DNA of 15,555 nucleotides, taken from contig CAYVFC010000174.1 of the NCBI GenBank assembly GCA_964450715.1, positions 1 through 15,555 of the forward strand, given 5' to 3'. The translations under genes and the position numbers were made by a program. The notes under the pieces were generated by a model. That model worked only from the letters and a program-made list of their open reading frames with translations, had not been told where the DNA came from and did not search any database. This document shows positions 7,226-15,555 of the stretch, in pieces (positions within the stretch are counted from its first letter, which is position 1; the number at the start of each line of letters is the position of its first letter). The stretch is from CAYVFC01 sp964450715 (GTDB lineage Bacteria; Myxococcota_A; Polyangia; Polyangiales; JAFGIB01).

Positions 7226-9168
7226 CCGTGGGCGTCGCGCCCGCGCGCGGCGCGGGCCGTGCGCACCACCTGCTCGGCGCTGGCCGAGCCCTTGTGCTCG
7301 GAATCGCGCAGGAGCATGCCGAAGGAGGCCACGGCCGCGGCAAAGCGGAAGTCGGTCGACGCCTCGGCAAAAGCGCGATCGGCGTCCCGCACCGTGTAGA
7401 CCAGCTTGCGGCTCTTCTCCCCGTCGGGCTGCTTGTAACGGAGCTTTACGGTCATCAGCTCATCGCTCTGCTCGGCCTGCGCGTTCGTCTTCCGCGACTG
7501 GTACTTCAGCGCGTCGACCTCGCTCTGACCCTCGCCGATCTCCTTGCCCTGCGGGACCACCTGGTAGAGAGCCGTAACCGTGTGTCCGGCTCCGATCTCA
7601 CCGGCATCCTTCTTGTCATCGTTGAAGTCGCGAGCAGCCAGCCGCCGGTTCTCGTAGCCGATCAGGCGGTAGGCCTCGACGCGGGCCGGGTTGAACTCGA
7701 CCTGGATCTTCACGTCCTTGGCGATGGTCTGCAGGGTTCCGCTCATCTGCTCTGACAGCACCTTATGCGCCTCGCTGAAGCGATCGATGTAGGCGTAGTT
7801 ACCGTTGCCCTTGTCGGCCAGCTTTTCGAGCAGGTCGTCCTTATAATTGCCCATGCCAAAGCCGAGCACGGTGAGAAAGACCCCCTGCTTGGCCTTGCCT
7901 TTGACCAGGTCGACCAGCTCGCTCTGGCTGGTGACCCCGACGTTGAAGTCGCCGTCGGTGGCCAGGATGACCCGGTTGATGCCGCCGCGGATGAAGTTCT
8001 CGCGCGCGATGCGGTAGGCCAGCCGGATCCCCTCGCCGCCGTTGGTAGAGCCGCCAGCGTCGAGCCGGTCGATGGCGTCGACGATGGCCTGCCGGTCTCC
8101 GCAACGGGTGGAGGGCAGCACCAGCCCGGAGGCGCCCGCGTAGACCGCCAGCGCTACCCGGTCGCTGGGGCGCAGCTGCCCGGCCGCCAGCCGCAGCGCC
8201 TTCTTCACCAGGGGCAACTTGTTGGCCGGCTGCATGGAGCCGCTGACGTCGATCAAGAAGACCAGGTTGACGGGTTTGCGCTCCTTGGCCTCCACGATCT
8301 TCCCCTTCAAGCCCACTCGCACCAGCTTGTGCTCGGTATTCCACGGACAGGCAGCAATCTCGACGCGGGTGGAAAAGGGCTTACCGTCGCCGGGCGGATC
8401 ATAGTTATAGGAAAAGTAATTGATCATCTCTTCGATTCGTACCGCTCCCTTGGGGGGCAGCGTGCCGTTGTTGAGGAAACGGCGGACGTTGGCATAAGAG
8501 GCGGTGTCCACGTCGATGGAGAAGGTCGACAGCGGGGTGTCTGCCGCGCGGCGGAATCCGCCCTCCTCTATGTGGTCGTAGCCCTCGGTGTGGAAATCGG
8601 TCCGGTAGCGGCCGGGGATGGGCCCGGCGACGCCTCCGAAGCCGTAGTTCGCACCGCCCCCGGCGCCGCGACCCAGGGTGCCGATCTTACCCAGACCGAT
8701 GGTGCCGTGCCCCACGCCACCGCCTCCGCGTGCGGTGCCGCGGACGGCGGGCGAACGCTTATTCATCGTCGGGGCGGGGGAGCGGCTCGGTCTCGCGGTC
8801 TTGCCGGCCGCCGCTCCGCTCAGCAGATCGTCGACGGTGCTGCTCGCGGCGGCGGGTGTCGGCGGGCGCGCGGGGCGGGTTTCTTCGTTCTCTTCCGGGC
8901 CCTTAATGCCGAAGCGTTTTTTTTCTGCTACCGGTTCCGGGGACGGCGTCGAAGGCGCATGAACCGTGCTCGTCCCTTCTTCGTCCTTGTCGCGAATACT
9001 CTCGTCTCTGGCGGCGTGCTCGGCCGGCGCCGGTTGCTCTTTGAGCGGCTCGGCCACGAACCTGGCCCGGGTGCGGCCCGACTTCTTCTCGGCTTCGCAG
9101 CCCGCACAGAGGCAGGCGCCCGAGACCAGTATCGATACGATGGTAAAAAGTACGTAGAAACGACGCAT
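7159..9168 (-). CDS. YfbK-type von Willebrand factor A domain lipoprotein
   Basis: The 669-residue product starts with a basic, hydrophobic signal sequence ending ACLCAGC (Cys24), a plausible though non-ideal lipobox. A low-complexity Pro/Glu region follows (30-140), then a Gly-rich stretch (148-182) with TIGLGKIGTLGRG. The N-terminal vWF_A-type domain (about 210-285) contains STFSIDVDTASYANVRRFL. The VWA domain proper (about 300-480) has an intact MIDAS: D307-x-S309-x-S311, T375 in GGSTNGG and D405 in ATDGDFN. A DUF3520-like C-terminal part follows (490-665). E. coli YfbK has the same plan but is shorter. It is expected at the cell envelope, binding a divalent metal and a protein partner; its function is unknown. 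The ATG at 9168 was chosen over an upstream in-frame start because it begins the signal peptide and follows a strong GGAGGGAG site. It is convergent with the truncated deacetylase. Confidence 0.88.
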   Translation of the reverse strand: MRRFYVLFTIVSILVSGACLCAGCEAEKKSGRTRARFVAEPLKEQPAPAEHAARDESIRDKDEEGTSTVHAPSTPSPEPVAEKKRFGIKGPEENEETRPARPPTPAAASSTVDDLLSGAAAGKTARPSRSPAPTMNKRSPAVRGTARGGGGVGHGTIGLGKIGTLGRGAGGGANYGFGGVAGPIPGRYRTDFHTEGYDHIEEGGFRRAADTPLSTFSIDVDTASYANVRRFLNNGTLPPKGAVRIEEMINYFSYNYDPPGDGKPFSTRVEIAACPWNTEHKLVRVGLKGKIVEAKERKPVNLVFLIDVSGSMQPANKLPLVKKALRLAAGQLRPSDRVALAVYAGASGLVLPSTRCGDRQAIVDAIDRLDAGGSTNGGEGIRLAYRIARENFIRGGINRVILATDGDFNVGVTSQSELVDLVKGKAKQGVFLTVLGFGMGNYKDDLLEKLADKGNGNYAYIDRFSEAHKVLSEQMSGTLQTIAKDVKIQVEFNPARVEAYRLIGYENRRLAARDFNDDKKDAGEIGAGHTVTALYQVVPQGKEIGEGQSEVDALKYQSRKTNAQAEQSDELMTVKLRYKQPDGEKSRKLVYTVRDADRAFAEASTDFRFAAAVASFGMLLRDSEHKGSASAEQVVRTARAARGRDAHGYRSEFVKLASMYRDMSQAGGS

Positions 9169-9338
9169 AGCTCCCTCCGCGGTGCAGGTCTCTATGGAAC
9201 CGGGCAAGCTCTCCCGGCCGAGAACGGGGACGGCGCTCACCAGAACGACTCCGCCGCTACCATTACGTTCCCTGTAGTCGCGGGATCTGACACCTGCCGG
9301 CGGGCGGGATTGGTAAAAAACGCGGGCGGGCCTTGCGT

Positions 9339-9361
9339 CTGAAGATTCTACACATCTTCAG
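9339..9361. other. 7-bp stem-loop upstream of the VWA gene
   Basis: CTGAAGA (9339-9345) and TCTTCAG (9355-9361) form a perfect 7-bp stem with a 9-nt loop, about 170 bp upstream of the VWA start. No T-run follows on either strand. The role is unknown: it could be an operator-like palindrome or chance. Confidence 0.35.
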
Positions 9362-9473
9362 GGGCACTCGGTGAACTACGCAGGGCGACCGGATCAAGAA
9401 CGAGCCCGCACACGAACACGGCACCGGTCCGTCCGAGGCAAAGGGTAAGGTGCCGGCATTTACGTCGCGCTCC

Positions 9474-9523
9474 ATGTCCATCAGCGTTACTTCGACTCAT
9501 GTCCATCAGCGTTACTTCGACTC
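9474..9523. repeat. 25-bp tandem duplication (two perfect copies)
   Basis: The 25-mer beginning ATGTCCATCAGCGTTACTT occurs at 9474-9498 and again immediately at 9499-9523 without a mismatch. It looks like a recent slippage duplication. It lies about 95 bp before the 51-bp array and is not related to it by eye. Confidence 0.9.
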
Positions 9524-9617
9524 GGTTATCAACCGCCGTCACCCTGTTGTCGTCTCTGATCGACGAAGAAACCGGAGGCGAGGCTTTCCTGCCGTCGATT
9601 CCTGCGCCGCATTACGC

Positions 9618-9821
9618 AAGAACTCCGCCGTGGGAAGCCCCAGTCGCGAGTTTCTGCGCCTTTCGCGCAGGAACTCCGCCGTGAGCCGCCCCAGTCGCAA
9701 GTTTCTGCGCCTTTCGCGCAAGAACTCCGCCGTGAGCCGCCCCAGTCGCGAGTTTCTGCGCCTTTCGCGCAGGAACTTTGCCGTGGGACGCCTCAGTCGC
9801 GAGTTTCTGCGCCTTTCGCGC
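9618..9821. repeat. 51-bp tandem repeat array, four units
   Basis: Units run 9618-9668, 9669-9719, 9720-9770 and 9771-9821. Each begins AAGAACTCCGCCGTG or AGGAACT... and ends GTTTCTGCGCCTTTCGCGC, with only a few substitutions between units. A degenerate further end lies just before (9597-9617). In units followed by AG, CTGCGC-CTTTC-GCGCAG makes a 6-bp stem with a 5-nt loop, so the array can form a series of small hairpins. Because 51 is a multiple of 3, several frames stay open and give 17-residue peptide repeats such as RNSAVSRPSREFLRLSR. I consider these translation artefacts. There are no variable spacers, so it is not CRISPR. Confidence 0.92.
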
Positions 9822-10034
9822 GGCACCACGGTCTTTCGAGAAGTCTCGAGGAATCGCGGTGAAGGCTGATATGCGGTCTTTCGCGTTGATGGAACACGAT
9901 GAGCTCAAGGTTGACGAAGCGGCCGCGCAGTTGGGCGGGTATTCGGACCCCCCCCGACCGCGAGATGCATTTTTCGGTTCGGCGGGCGATCCACGCGTTC
10001 GAACCGCCGATTTTCGATTCGACGGAGCCCACCG

Positions 10035-10094
10035 CGTAGGGAAGGGGCTTGCCCGCCGGTTGTCGTTCGGGCGGGCGCAAGGCCCGCACCTACG
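10035..10094. repeat. imperfect palindromic dispersed-type repeat
   Basis: The left arm CGTAGGGAAGGGGCTTGC (from 10035) pairs imperfectly with the right arm GGGCGCAAGGCCCGCACCTA (10073-10092, element ending at 10094). The loop is at about 10058-10068. The CGTAGGGG...CCTACG hallmark is that of short palindromic intergenic repeats seen in many high-GC genomes (recollection). It lies about 60 bp upstream of the DHH gene, and a possible relative is at 6665-6690. Confidence 0.55.
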
Positions 10095-10155
10095 TTCGGA
10101 CTTGCCCCTCCCGTCCGGGCTTTAACCCTCCCGCCTCCAGACGAAATCGCCTAAG

Positions 10156-11217
10156 ATGACGAGCTCGGCGCGACGCACGCGCGCGGAAAGGGCCGAGAGA
10201 CACAAAACCATGGCCGAGTGGGAGAAGCTGAAGGAGGTATTACAGGGCGGCAAGCGGCTGATCGTCTTCCTGCACAACCATCCCGATCCCGACGCGCTGG
10301 CCGCCGGGTGGCTGCTACAGCGGGTGGCCGAAAGGCTGGGGCTGCGATCGCAGATCGTCTACAAGGGGCAGTTCGGACGCGCGGAAAACCGAACCATGGT
10401 CAAGCTCCTGCGCATCCCCGCCCGTCATCTGCGGGAACGGATGCGCTTCTTCAAGACCGACCGCTTCGCGCTGGTGGACACCCAGCCGGGCAGCGGCAAC
10501 AACGCTTTCCCGCACCAGAAGCTGCGCTGCCACATCGTCATCGATCACCATCCCCGGCGCGCCGGCCTGGAGGCGGACTTCGTCGACATCCGTCCGGACC
10601 AGGGAGCCTGCACCACCATGGCGCTGGAGTATTTCCTGCAAGCGGGGGGCGAGCTCGACGCCGACCTGGCCACCGCCGTGGCCTACGCCATCGTCTCCGA
10701 GACCCAGGACCTGGAACGCGAGACCACGGCGGCCGACCGCAAGGCGCTGCAAAGCGTGCTGCCCCTGGTCCGCCTGCAAGTACTGGGGCGCATCCGCCAC
10801 CCGGTTCACGATCGCGACTACTACCGCACCGTGGCCCGCGCCATGCGCAGCGTACGGGTGGCCAAGAACACCTGCGTTTGCCACATCGGCGAGGTGTACC
10901 AACCCGAGATGGTGGCGGAGATGGCCGACTTCCTCATCCCCATGGATCGCGTCACCTGGTGTTTGGTAAGCGGTTTCCACCGGGAAAGCATGGTGCTGTC
11001 GATCCGCACCACCCACGAGAAGGCGCAGGCCGACCGGGTGATGCAGTACGCGGTACGCGGCCTGGGCAAGGGCGGCGGGCACCACATGATCGCCGGGGGA
11101 GCGGTTTCCTGCACCACGCTGGAGATCTACCATCAACGGGCCGAGCAGATCACCGCGCGCTTTTTGAAGAAGCTATCCCGGCGCATACCTGAAAACCTGC
11201 GGCCGCTGCTGGATTAG
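10156..11217 (+). CDS. DHH/DHHA1-family phosphoesterase (NrnA-like)
   Basis: The 353-residue cytoplasmic protein is a predicted Mn2+-dependent phosphoesterase of the family that contains NrnA/PAP phosphatase, which degrades nano-oligonucleotides or adenosine 3',5'-bisphosphate. Motif I is HNHPDPDALAAGW (40-52, with D44 and D46). The motif II Asp is D108 in ALVDTQ. Motif III is VIDHHPRR (128-135, with D130, H131, H132) and motif IV is SETQD (181-185). The C-terminal DHHA1 region carries GKGGGHHMIAGGA (305-317), the substrate-binding glycine/His loop. All expected metal ligands are present. The exact substrate cannot be assigned. The start is uncertain: the ATG at 10156 and the in-frame ATG at 10210 (residue 19) both lack a strong ribosome binding site, and the extra 18 residues are basic and not needed for the fold. 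It is a single gene, convergent with the P-type ATPase. Confidence 0.88.
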   Translation: MTSSARRTRAERAERHKTMAEWEKLKEVLQGGKRLIVFLHNHPDPDALAAGWLLQRVAERLGLRSQIVYKGQFGRAENRTMVKLLRIPARHLRERMRFFKTDRFALVDTQPGSGNNAFPHQKLRCHIVIDHHPRRAGLEADFVDIRPDQGACTTMALEYFLQAGGELDADLATAVAYAIVSETQDLERETTAADRKALQSVLPLVRLQVLGRIRHPVHDRDYYRTVARAMRSVRVAKNTCVCHIGEVYQPEMVAEMADFLIPMDRVTWCLVSGFHRESMVLSIRTTHEKAQADRVMQYAVRGLGKGGGHHMIAGGAVSCTTLEIYHQRAEQITARFLKKLSRRIPENLRPLLD

Positions 11218-11236
11218 GCGCCACGAAATCCCGGTA

Positions 11237-11332
11237 GAGATTTCTCGCTTCGCGCGAAATGACAAGGGGCGCTCGAAATGACAAGGGGCGCGTGGCCCCG
11301 CCGTTGTCATCTCGACCGCAGGGAGAGATCTC
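11237..11332. repeat. inverted repeat between convergent DHH and ATPase genes; possible bidirectional terminator
   Basis: GAGATTTCTCGCTTCGC...ATGACAA (11237-11265) and TTGTCATCTCG...GAGATCTC (11304-11332) are inverted 29-bp arms with about 6 mismatches. Between them an 18-bp unit CGAAATGACAAGGGGCGC occurs twice (11255-11272 and 11274-11291). The arms resemble the GAGAT...CTTCG...AATGACA short repeats scattered through many bacterial genomes (recollection). Its placement, filling the tail-to-tail gap, fits a transcript-end hairpin for both genes. There is no clear T-run. Confidence 0.6.
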
Positions 11333-11335
11333 TTT

Positions 11336-14128
<2,793 letters not shown>

Positions 14129-14220
14129 GGGCGTTTCTCCAGGGGCGCCGCCATCCGGAATGCGTCGAGAGGGTGCGAGAGCGACGCTTTTTGCTCGGGT
14201 TATCCGGAGGGAGCACAGCG

Positions 14221-14249
14221 TTGCCACATATCACAGAACCGCCTACACT
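14221..14249 (+). promoter_or_regulatory. candidate sigma70 promoter for the zinc-ribbon gene
   Basis: TTGCCA (14221-14226, 5 of 6 to -35), a 17-bp spacer and TACACT (14244-14249, 4 of 6 to -10) form a good promoter pattern. Transcription would begin near 14256, at the ATG at 14257 or 37 nt before the ATG at 14293. The same TTG could instead be a start codon for the same frame, because GGAGGGAG (14206-14213) lies 7 nt before it. The two readings exclude each other. Confidence 0.4.
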
Positions 14250-14292
14250 GCACGCCATGGCGTGGTGGTTGTTCGGGTCGGTCTCTTCTTCC

Positions 14293-14463
14293 ATGATCAA
14301 GCTGAAATGCCCGCACTGCGGCGAGGTGCAGATGCGCGGCAAGAGACCGGCGAGGGAGAGCTACAGCTGCCGCGCCTGCTTCCGGCTCTTTACCGGCGAG
14401 ACGGGGCGGGCTGCCGCCAAGAAACGCGGGCGGAAGCGCAAGACGATGGAAGACGTCGATTGA
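14293..14463 (+). CDS. small zinc-ribbon protein with basic tail
   Basis: The 56-residue product has no name that I recognise. It begins MIKLKCPHCGE and has a second Cys pair in YSCRACFRLF, giving C-x2-C...C-x2-C about 17 residues apart, a classic single zinc ribbon. A tail of KKRGRKRK followed by acidic MEDVD suggests nucleic-acid contact, but that is inference. The frame is open upstream, and the start is uncertain between ATG 14293 (normal for a protein that begins with the ribbon), ATG 14257 (+12 residues) and TTG 14221 (+24 residues, but with a strong GGAGGGAG site 7 nt upstream). It is divergent from the ATPase gene and convergent with the sulfatase gene. Confidence 0.65.
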   Translation: MIKLKCPHCGEVQMRGKRPARESYSCRACFRLFTGETGRAAAKKRGRKRKTMEDVD

Positions 14464-14479
14464 GGGGGCGTAGGTCGCT

Positions 14480-14503
14480 GCCGGGCCCGCCGCGGGACCC
14501 GGC
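14480..14503. terminator. GC-rich stem-loop after the zinc-ribbon gene
   Basis: GCCGGG (14480-14485) pairs with CCCGGC (14498-14503), and overlapping alternatives such as CCGCGG/CCGCGG are possible within 14480-14515. It starts 17 bp after the stop. There is no T-run, so it is at best a weak or Rho-assisted terminator. Confidence 0.3.
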
Positions 14504-14524
14504 CCGCGGGGCGCGGTGGGGTTA

Positions 14525-14681
14525 GGGTCCGTGACAAAATAACTCGATCAGATTTCGGAGCGCGACGGCCCCAGATGCAAGGCGCGACGACGAGAAATAT
14601 TGGGGATATTTTGCGGAGGAGCAACGCAGCAGCCGGGGCCGTCCCGCCCGAAAGATGGATGAGTTATTTTGTCACGGACCC
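14525..14681. mobile_element. complete 157-bp MITE-like palindromic element
   Basis: Perfect 21-bp terminal inverted repeats (14525-14545, beginning GGGTCCGTGACAAAATAAC, and 14661-14681) bound the element. Both ends are flanked by TTA (14522-14524 and 14682-14684), a possible 3-bp target duplication. The arms stay partly complementary inward (TTTCGGAGCGCGACGGCCCC on the left against GGGGCCGTCCCGCCCGAAAG on the right). The centre is AAATATTGGGGATATTT, so the whole element could fold as one long hairpin. It has no coding capacity. A second copy, cut by the window edge, is at 1-51 in the same orientation. The transposase that would move it is not here. Confidence 0.85.
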
Positions 14682-15555
14682 TTAGAGGGTATAACCCAGG
14701 GCTCGCAGCAGCTCCTGCTGTTGAGGGGTAACCTCGATGGCTTCGCCCCGCCGGTCGGTGGCCACTTCGGCCAGATGGTCGAGCAGCGGGAGTCGGTCCT
14801 CGCTTCCGACCGAGGAGATGGGATGATGGTGTCTCGGGTCTTCAACCCGGTCGTAAGCTTGCCAGCGATCGGTGGTTGGCTCATGGATCACGGTGCGGCG
14901 CGATGTGCGGCTGGAGATCTTCTGGGTGCCGTACAACAAGTTGCTCTGGAAGCTCATTTCGAGCGGCGTGCCGCAACGGCCGGCCCGGTCGAGCAACACC
15001 GGACCGCGGAAGTACCCGGCGTCGATGCCGGTCCATGCGGCCACGGTCGCCGCGATCTGCCGCACGCTTACCACGCCGGCGCAGCGCGCGACGGCCGTTC
15101 TGCCGCCGGGCGGCTTGATGATCAGCGGTATGCGTATCAACTCGGGAAAAAGGGTGTGGCCGTGACCGTGGCGCGGGGCCGGCCCGCTTCGACCATCCGC
15201 CAGCTCCTCACCGTGGTCGGAGACCAGGATGATGAGGGCGTTGTGGTAGCGGCCGGTCCGGCGTAGCTCCTGTAGCAGCGCGCCGACCGCGTCGTCCACT
15301 TCGCGCACGACCGCGCCGTATTCGAGCTCGATCGGCTCAGCCCCGGCACTCGCGGCCCGCTCCTTCGCTACCGCTATTAGACCGGGATCGCGCGGAACGT
15401 GGGGGTCCATCAGGTGCCAAAACAGAAAGAGCGGGCGACTCGGATCGCGTTCGAAGCGCAGGAAGTTCGTCGCCCGGTAGCGCTGCACCGGAGCGGAGAG
15501 ATACAGACCTCCTGACCTACCCCTTTCTCGAAATGTCCGGTTTTCGGTTGCCTGA
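14682..15555 (-). CDS. sulfatase (alkaline phosphatase superfamily), C-terminal part, 5' end off window
   Basis: About 290 residues are visible, and the frame is open to the right edge, so the N-terminal part is missing. The visible part has LFLFWHLMDPHVPRDP, then ALIILVSDHGEEL, the Asp-His metal-ligand pair typical of sulfatases. GHGHTLFPELIRIPLIIKPPG follows, a conserved segment of the family, and then a less conserved C-terminal subdomain. The formylglycine site (Cys/Ser-x-Pro-x-Arg) would lie upstream of the window, so sulfatase as opposed to phosphodiesterase or other hydrolase activity cannot be confirmed. No signal peptide can be judged. Its TAA stop (14684-14682) is the TTA that directly abuts the MITE-like element, so the element defines the gene's 3' end. 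Confidence 0.85.
   Translation of the reverse strand, partial: QATENRTFRERGRSGGLYLSAPVQRYRATNFLRFERDPSRPLFLFWHLMDPHVPRDPGLIAVAKERAASAGAEPIELEYGAVVREVDDAVGALLQELRRTGRYHNALIILVSDHGEELADGRSGPAPRHGHGHTLFPELIRIPLIIKPPGGRTAVARCAGVVSVRQIAATVAAWTGIDAGYFRGPVLLDRAGRCGTPLEMSFQSNLLYGTQKISSRTSRRTVIHEPTTDRWQAYDRVEDPRHHHPISSVGSEDRLPLLDHLAEVATDRRGEAIEVTPQQQELLRALGYTL

Larger units (their letters stand above)
9169..10155. other. intergenic region of about 1 kb rich in repeats, no convincing gene
   Basis: This gap lies between the divergent VWA and DHH genes. Open frames cover parts of it on both strands, but they translate into arginine-rich or repetitive peptides in several frames at once, as expected for high-GC non-coding DNA. 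None has a family resemblance or a good ribosome binding site. It holds a hairpin (9339-9361), a 25-bp tandem duplication, a 51-bp x 4 tandem array, a 7-bp inverted pair CGGTTCG/CGAACCG (9975-10006) and a palindromic repeat just before the DHH gene. Confidence 0.6.

Noticed and set aside
9618..9821. Possible CRISPR array
   Set aside because: Units are contiguous and alike over their full 51 bp, with no variable spacers and no cas genes nearby.
9450..9869. Reading frames on both strands over the 51-bp array giving 17-residue peptide repeats
   Set aside because: At least three frames are open at once because the unit is a multiple of 3 and lacks stops. There is no good ribosome binding site and no domain, so the repeat explains them better than a gene.
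14655..15266. Plus-strand frame of 203 codons antisense to the sulfatase gene
   Set aside because: The minus strand has conserved sulfatase motifs; the plus-strand product matches nothing and starts inside the repeat element.

Overview
This is a GC-rich (roughly 63-65% by eye) bacterial chromosomal window with housekeeping and accessory genes and several dispersed or tandem repeats. There are no phage, conjugation, CRISPR or rRNA/tRNA genes that I can see. The taxon cannot be fixed from the sequence. GlnE with both catalytic halves argues for a proteobacterium or related Gram-negative lineage, and the glycine-rich TIGLGKIGTLGRG-type segment of the VWA lipoprotein recalls deltaproteobacterial/myxobacterial surface proteins. 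My best guess is Deltaproteobacteria in the old broad sense, at low confidence.

Layout from left to right. (1) The 3' end of a palindromic MITE-like element (1-51) precedes an uncharacterised membrane-anchored protein with a Cys-pair C-terminal domain (201-932, +). (2) A two-gene minus-strand unit encodes a CPA2/Kef-type cation:proton antiporter (6567-4852) followed after 55 bp by glnE (4796-948). This GlnE is unusual: two ACT-like domains at the N terminus resemble the GlnD C terminus, and the two catalytic halves appear in the order adenylyltransferase-like then deadenylylase-like, the reverse of E. coli GlnE. (3) A truncated histone-deacetylase-family gene (6770, +) runs into the 3' end of a YfbK-type VWA lipoprotein gene (9168-7159, -). 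(4) A gap of about 1 kb without a convincing gene holds a 25-bp tandem duplication, a 51-bp x 4 tandem array and a palindromic dispersed repeat. (5) A DHH-family phosphoesterase (10156-11217, +) is convergent with a class II P-type cation ATPase (14128-11336, -), with an inverted repeat between them. (6) A very small zinc-ribbon protein (about 14293-14463, +) is followed by a complete 157-bp copy of the MITE-like element (14525-14681). The element abuts the stop codon of a sulfatase-family gene that runs off the right edge (14682-15555, -).

How the genes may work together. GlnE sets glutamine synthetase activity by adenylylation and deadenylylation. In enterics it is told the nitrogen state by PII, which GlnD modifies through its glutamine-sensing ACT domains. 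The fused ACT domains suggest that this GlnE may sense an amino acid, probably glutamine, directly. Its linkage to a K+/H+-type antiporter is suggestive because glutamate and K+ are balanced osmotically, but this is inference. The other genes look like independent transcription units; each plus-strand gene faces a minus-strand gene tail to tail.

The most noteworthy items are the rearranged ACT-AT-AR GlnE, the MITE-like pair whose flanking TTA supplies the sulfatase stop codon, the 51-bp hairpin-bearing tandem array and the decayed deacetylase gene.
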